A DNA stretch of 64,000 nt, from assembly GCA_032622095.1 (NCBI GenBank), contig CP136066.1, positions 115,775,319 to 115,839,318 on the forward strand, written 5' to 3'. Positions 59,897-64,000 of this stretch are shown in pieces. The stretch's first letter is position 1, and each line of letters starts with the position of its first letter. The notes below the pieces were generated by a model, which saw only the letters and a list, made by a program, of their open reading frames with translations, was not told the origin of the DNA and did no database searches. This DNA comes from Siphonodentalium dalli. Lineage: Eukaryota; Mollusca; Scaphopoda; Gadilida; Siphonodentaliidae. The position numbers were made by a program, and so were the translations under genes.

Positions 59897-60662
59897 GCGC
59901 GCGGTATTCGGTGATGGCGGCATTTTGGGGGTTAATTATCCGGCTTTCGTTGGCGATTCGCCCTTGTTTCTTCGTGAGTGGAGTCGAGGGTAGTTCCACA
60001 ATATATATGTAAGGAGTTATTAGAAGTACGAGGGCATTACGGGGGTCCGGGCTGCGAGTCTTCTTATTGGGGACACAATTTTGTAATTCTGGCTGAATCT
60101 GACAAGTTTAGGGGTTAATATCGGCACTTTTGTTTGGCCGTGACCACCCTCCTTGCGTTGTGGGTTTCATTTACACCCGCGCACAGCTGTGGACACTAAA
60201 ATCACCACTAGACGCCGCAGGGGCTGATCCGGGCTGATCCGGGCTATTAGCTTCGTTGGCGGTAAACATATTCGGCGATGGCGGCATTTTGGGGATTAAT
60301 TGTCAGGCTTTCGTGAGCGATTCGACCTTGTTTCTTCGTGAATGTAGTCGTTGGTAGTTCCGCAACATATATGTAAGGGGTTAGTAGATGTACGAGGGCG
60401 ATACGGGGTGCGGGCTGGGAGTTTTTTTATTGGGGGCACAAATTTGTAATTCTGGCTGAATCTGGCAAGTTTAGGGGTTAATATCGGTACTGCTGTTTGA
60501 CCGTGACCACCCTCCATCTGTATGTGGATTTCGACTACACCCACACAGATATGGCCACTAAAATCACTCCTAGACGCAACAGGGGCGGTCCGGGCTGTTA
60601 GCTTCATTCGCGGCCAACATATTCGCCGATGCCGGCATTTGAGGGATAGCGACACTTCTGTA
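59897..60662. repeat. dispersed repeat F, copy 2
   Basis: Same family as 42489-43220. Bases 60251-60660 align to 42661-43071 with about six differences. Two partial sub-units are present, at 59897-60060 and 60120-60300. The left side is truncated by LINE A. The right side stops in mid-unit at gacacttctgta, exactly where LINE C begins, while copy 1 continues tgatcgcgacc. Confidence 0.87.
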
Positions 60663-60815
60663 GAATAGAATAGAATTTATTAAGCAAAATACGTCCCTGG
60701 GTTGGGACAGGTTGCCATACATAGATATAATATTAATGTGGTACATGAACAAACATAAACTGTATAATAATAACATCACTCAGTCATGTAACCTATATGC
60801 ATTATATAATAATAT
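60663..60815 (-). mobile_element. LINE C 3' UTR with pentanucleotide tail
   Basis: On the minus strand the element ends aataaa then ttctattctattcta, three 5-bp units with no poly(A). The UTR is only about 150 bp. Tail-by-microsatellite is typical of CR1/L2/I-like LINEs. Confidence 0.75.
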
Positions 60816-61508
60816 TTAGGTATTGTTCAATCTGCACTCGAAAAACCTCCTGACTATGTTGCAAACTTTCGCACAATGTTCTGTAAGGTCATTATCTAAT
60901 ATATGCTTCAGTTGGTCCCATCTACTCATCAGTCGAAAATTAATAAAACTTCCCTCCATTAGTTTTAGTAATTCACTACGATGGGTGGAATAATGGGGGC
61001 AGTCAATTAAGAAGTGTCTTTCGTCTTCCACGATTTTGTCTTCACAGAACACACACAGCCGTAATGGTAAAGGTGTCTTTTTCGGTTGCGTATGTCTACC
61101 TTTTTCAATAGCAAGAGAATGATTACTTATTCTCAGTCGCGTAAACATTGTACGGTCAGATTGGGAAGCTGTGTGAATAAGGTAGGGTTCTAACTCAAAA
61201 TTTCGTTTGAAACGCCTATATGTTCTTAGCTTGTTTTTGCCGGATTTAGAAGCGCTATCAAGCATACTGACTCGAAAATCTATAACATGGTTTTTCTGAA
61301 GCTGTCGTTTGAACGAAATCAGACTACTCAGAAGGACGCTACTACTCTCATCTCTATTTATAGTAAACACATACGATTCTAAACTTTTGAAGATGGAACT
61401 ACCAGTTTTTTCCGTTAAGTTGTTCAATAACTGCATCTTGCAATAACTTGCTCGTGCAACGTGAGGTAATTTTAACCGCGTAGGTAGCCATTCTATACAA
61501 TGCATCAA
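60816..61508 (-). pseudogene. LINE C, C-terminal region with Cys/His tail
   Basis: A 230-codon frame downstream of the RT frame, overlapping it by about 110 bp in a different phase, so one frameshift lies near 61.4-61.5 kb. It has long basic-hydrophobic segments (KSGKNKLRTYRRFKRNFELE), then TRLRISNHSLAIEKGRH and the terminal cluster LCVFCEDKIVEDERHFLIDC. The RxRxxNH-LxxExGR lead-in followed by CxxC...H...C is the standard end of these polyproteins. It is the same domain seen in the relics at 8.5 kb and 47.4 kb and in LINE D. Confidence 0.88.
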
Positions 61509-62772
61509 TATATAACGGATAGCTTCCTAGTTCAGCTCGAACAGCAGAATTAGATGCATATTTTCCAACTCCGAGAATATGTTTGCAATGTGATACATGA
61601 ACTTTTTCACACGAATAACGATCATAATTTTGTTTAGTTATTCCTGTTGCCCAAATTTCACTTCCGTATAAGATGATGGGTTTAATTAATTTGTCAAATA
61701 GTTTAAGGGACGTTTTAAGAGGGAGTGGTGCTTTATTAGCACATGCATGTGTTATTGAAAAGAGAGCCTTTCGCCCTTTGACGCTCAGGTTATCCACTGC
61801 CTGTATGAATTTTCCCGTGTTTGCAAAGGTTATTCCAAGATATGTGTATTCGTTAACAATTTCCAATTGATTTCCAGCAAGGAAGAAGTTTTTGTTAAAG
61901 TTTGGTTTTCTAGTTCGAAAAATCATGCATTTGGTCTTATCGGGATTGACTGAGAGAGCGTTCATATTTGTGTAAGACTGTAAGCTATCTAATGACCGCT
62001 GAAGTCCCTCCGGACTTTCTGACAATAGCACTAAATCATCCGCAAATAATAAGTGATTTAGTTTTCTAGACCCGATAGACAATGGGTCACATTTATCATC
62101 AAAGATGCCATCAATGTCATCAATAAATATCTTGAATAATAGAGGGGATAATACATATACTTGTCGGACTCCAATTGTTGAGAGGTGAGGTGGGCCAAGT
62201 CCCTTACTTGTGTTAGTAATATAAATACTTGAATCATATAGTGATTTTACAATCTGCATTGTCCTGCCGGTAATTCCAATTAACTCCATTTTCTTAAAAA
62301 GTATTTGTCGATCGACTGTATCGAATGCTTTCCGAAAATCTACAAACGTTGCATATACTGTTTTTTTAGCAGTGATATATTTTTGAATAGACGCATGTAG
62401 AACGAAGGCGCTGTCAATTGTACTTTTGCCAGCACTAAAACCAAATTGATTTTCGCTTATAACGTTATTAATTTCCATAAATTTAGCCAATCTATGATTA
62501 ATTACTTTATTGAATAATTTGCCCACTGATGAGCTAAGGGCTATTGCCCGATAATTATTCGGATCGTCCGTAGCTCCCTTTTTGTGTATCAAGCTGAGAA
62601 TTGACTTACTCCATTCTGGTGGGTAATACCCTGTTTTAAATATTATATTAAAAATATGTACAAACTGATCAATCATTAAAGGCACAGCGCACTTGATAAA
62701 TTCATTGGTAATTTGATCTGGGCCTACAGCTTTGTTTGTTTTGAGTTCACGCACTGCCTCTAAAATTTCCAT
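61399..62772 (-). pseudogene. LINE C, reverse transcriptase domain
   Basis: A 457-codon frame holding an almost complete RT. Motifs are NKAVGPDQI near residue 14, NNYRAIALSSSVGK at 72-85, FGFSAGKST near 110, FVDFRKAFD at 143-151 (first catalytic Asp), GVRQVYVLSP at 201-210, and LLFADDLVLLSES at 241-253 (catalytic Asp pair). A KTKCMIF motif and YTYLGITF follow. The usual Gly after GVRQ is Val, a change at a strongly conserved position that probably harms activity. The endonuclease part is absent: the frame begins at a Met a few codons after the junction with LINE D at about 62783. One frameshift separates it from the C-terminal frame. Confidence 0.92.
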
Positions 62773-62783
62773 TGCCGTGATTC

Positions 62784-63167
62784 AATTCAATTCTTTATTC
62801 TCATGACCTATAATACATAGGTATCGAGATAACATTTGTACACTATTTACATATATCATGGTACATATATAAGCATATTATACACATTATTATAAATAAA
62901 TATAAATAAACACATTATAAATAAATATCAATAAACACATTATAAATAAATATAATAGCACTATCATTGCTATATATGTATAACATTATTCATTAATAGT
63001 AATAATATATTTAGAAGTGAACATATACATTTTGTGCACACATACACACACAGAGTTATTTATCAGTGTATCAATACTACATATTCCTTACATACAAGGC
63101 GGTACGTCAAGTTATCTTTATAATACCATATGGAGAATTACAATCGCTTCAGTATTTTATATTATAA
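62784..63167 (-). mobile_element. LINE D 3' UTR with pentanucleotide tail
   Basis: Minus strand ends aataaagaattgaattgaat, again an AATAAA followed by 5-bp units. Inside is a small minisatellite of acacattataaataaatat words at about 62880-62955. The UTR abuts the LINE C coding sequence at about 62783, which suggests D inserted into C. Confidence 0.7.
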
Positions 63168-64000
63168 TCATTCAATATTCGATAGTTCGCGGTTAACAAT
63201 TTTAATAAAATCACATAGTCGTCGTAGGCTTGTTGGATTTTTCTGATTAAGTAGTTCGCTCATAGTGATTGTATTGGGGCGTTTGTCCAATAGCATTGTT
63301 AATAAACGGCGCCTGGCTTTAGATAAGCTTTCGCACTCGAGAAGGTAGTGGAACTCGTCTCCAATTTTACCGGATTTGCAGGATTTGATCGGGTCATTAT
63401 TGAGGGATATGTCACGTGGTATAGGTGTCCGATCGATTGACGATGAATCTACAATGGCCGGCTTTATAGGACTATAAAGATTTTGAAAAAATTCAACAGC
63501 TGTATCTGAGTTGATATCGTCACTGGATTTTCTATTTTTATCTTTGTTATTGCGGAGGTCATCTATTATGCGCCAATACTGTTTGGGGTTGTTTGTTTCT
63601 AATTCATCTAAATTATTATGAAGATCCGCGTAGAACGTTTTTCTTTTGCGTTTTAGTTCCTTTTTATATGATTTTTTTGCAGTGAAAAGCTTGACTTTTA
63701 ACTTTACATCAAACGGATCATTTCTTACACCCTTTACGATGTTGTCGAATGTTCTCTTTAATTCTTTACACCTGTTGTCAAACCACTTTCTTTTGCGGGC
63801 TGGTTTGATCCTCTTATGAACAACAGAGCAAGCGAGACTATTTATCTTGTTAATTACCGCCATTATGTCATCTAAGGCCCGAGCTGCTCCCTGCTGGTCA
63901 TTGGAGTAGTCGCGATATTGATACTGTAGCAATTGATAGCTTATTTCGGGGGAAGTAATTTTATCTATGGTTTTTTGTTTACTGGAACTGTTCCATTTAA
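63168..64000 (-). pseudogene. LINE D, linker fused in frame to the C-terminal tail; RT deleted
   Basis: Minus-strand open frame that stays open to the right edge of the window; a TTG at 63932 is not a real start, since the frame continues upstream (TIDKITSPEISYQLL). The N-terminal part is the basic region between endonuclease and RT: KRKWFDNRCKELKRTFDN, KSYKKELKRKRKTFYADL, NPKQYWRIIDDL, AVEFFQNLYSPI. At about residue 185 it changes abruptly to the C-terminal cluster (CKSGKIGDEFHYLLECESL) and tail. The whole RT is missing, yet the frame is maintained across the junction. It cannot act alone. The upstream endonuclease, if present, lies beyond the window. Confidence 0.85.

Overview
This is eukaryotic, repeat-dominated DNA, most likely from a marine invertebrate. 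A lophotrochozoan such as a mollusc fits best, but this is inference. It rests on three things: a tRNA-derived SINE ending in an (AATC)n tail, a GTCC-microsatellite-led dispersed repeat of a kind I associate with mollusc genomes, and an APE-type LINE with a GD(I/V)xxNPGP start. There are no operons, Shine-Dalgarno sites or long host exons. I found no convincing intact host gene; nearly all recognisable coding sequence is decayed retrotransposon.

Layout. 1-4.8 kb: an 82-bp satellite interrupted by a 2953-bp TIR transposon (1818-4770) with a 3-bp TSD and intact 17-bp TIRs. 5-18.4 kb: a patchwork of old repeats, including a 156-bp hairpin MITE with TA duplications (6338-6493), a tRNA-derived SINE with a 13-bp TSD (6620-6940, minus), a LINE tail relic (about 8.5-8.85 kb), several tandem duplications and foldback repeats, and a Penelope-like relic (17.04-17.59 kb). 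18.45-18.70 kb: a histone-type mRNA 3' end (stem-loop plus purine-rich downstream element, minus strand) follows a GC3-rich open frame that I do not recognise as a histone. The frame is cut off by the next array. 18.7-32.9 kb: about 88 copies of a 162-bp satellite with nested block duplications. 32.9-34.9 kb: a diverged array with a unit of about 50 bp. 35.4-42.5 kb: the 82-bp satellite again, in the opposite orientation, interrupted by 2.1 kb of other repeats.

42.5-51 kb: dispersed and foldback repeats, microsatellites, a LINE C-terminal relic and a GTCC-led tandem repeat. 51.1-64 kb: a nest of at least four APE-type LINE copies. LINE A (minus) is present as two overlapping fragments (51.18-52.60 and 57.76-59.90 kb) on either side of LINE E (plus, ORF 54.0-57.27 kb). 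LINE C (minus, 60.66-62.78 kb) sits inside a copy of a dispersed repeat also found at 42.5-43.2 kb. LINE D (minus, 62.78 kb to the right edge) abuts C and carries an in-frame internal deletion that joins its endonuclease-RT linker directly to its C-terminal Cys/His tail.

The elements do not work as a pathway. They record the order of insertions and satellite amplification. The observations I would follow first are the histone-type 3' end on a non-histone frame, the transposon caught inside the satellite, the nested duplications in both satellites, and the 594-bp duplication of LINE A in which both copies share one frameshift.
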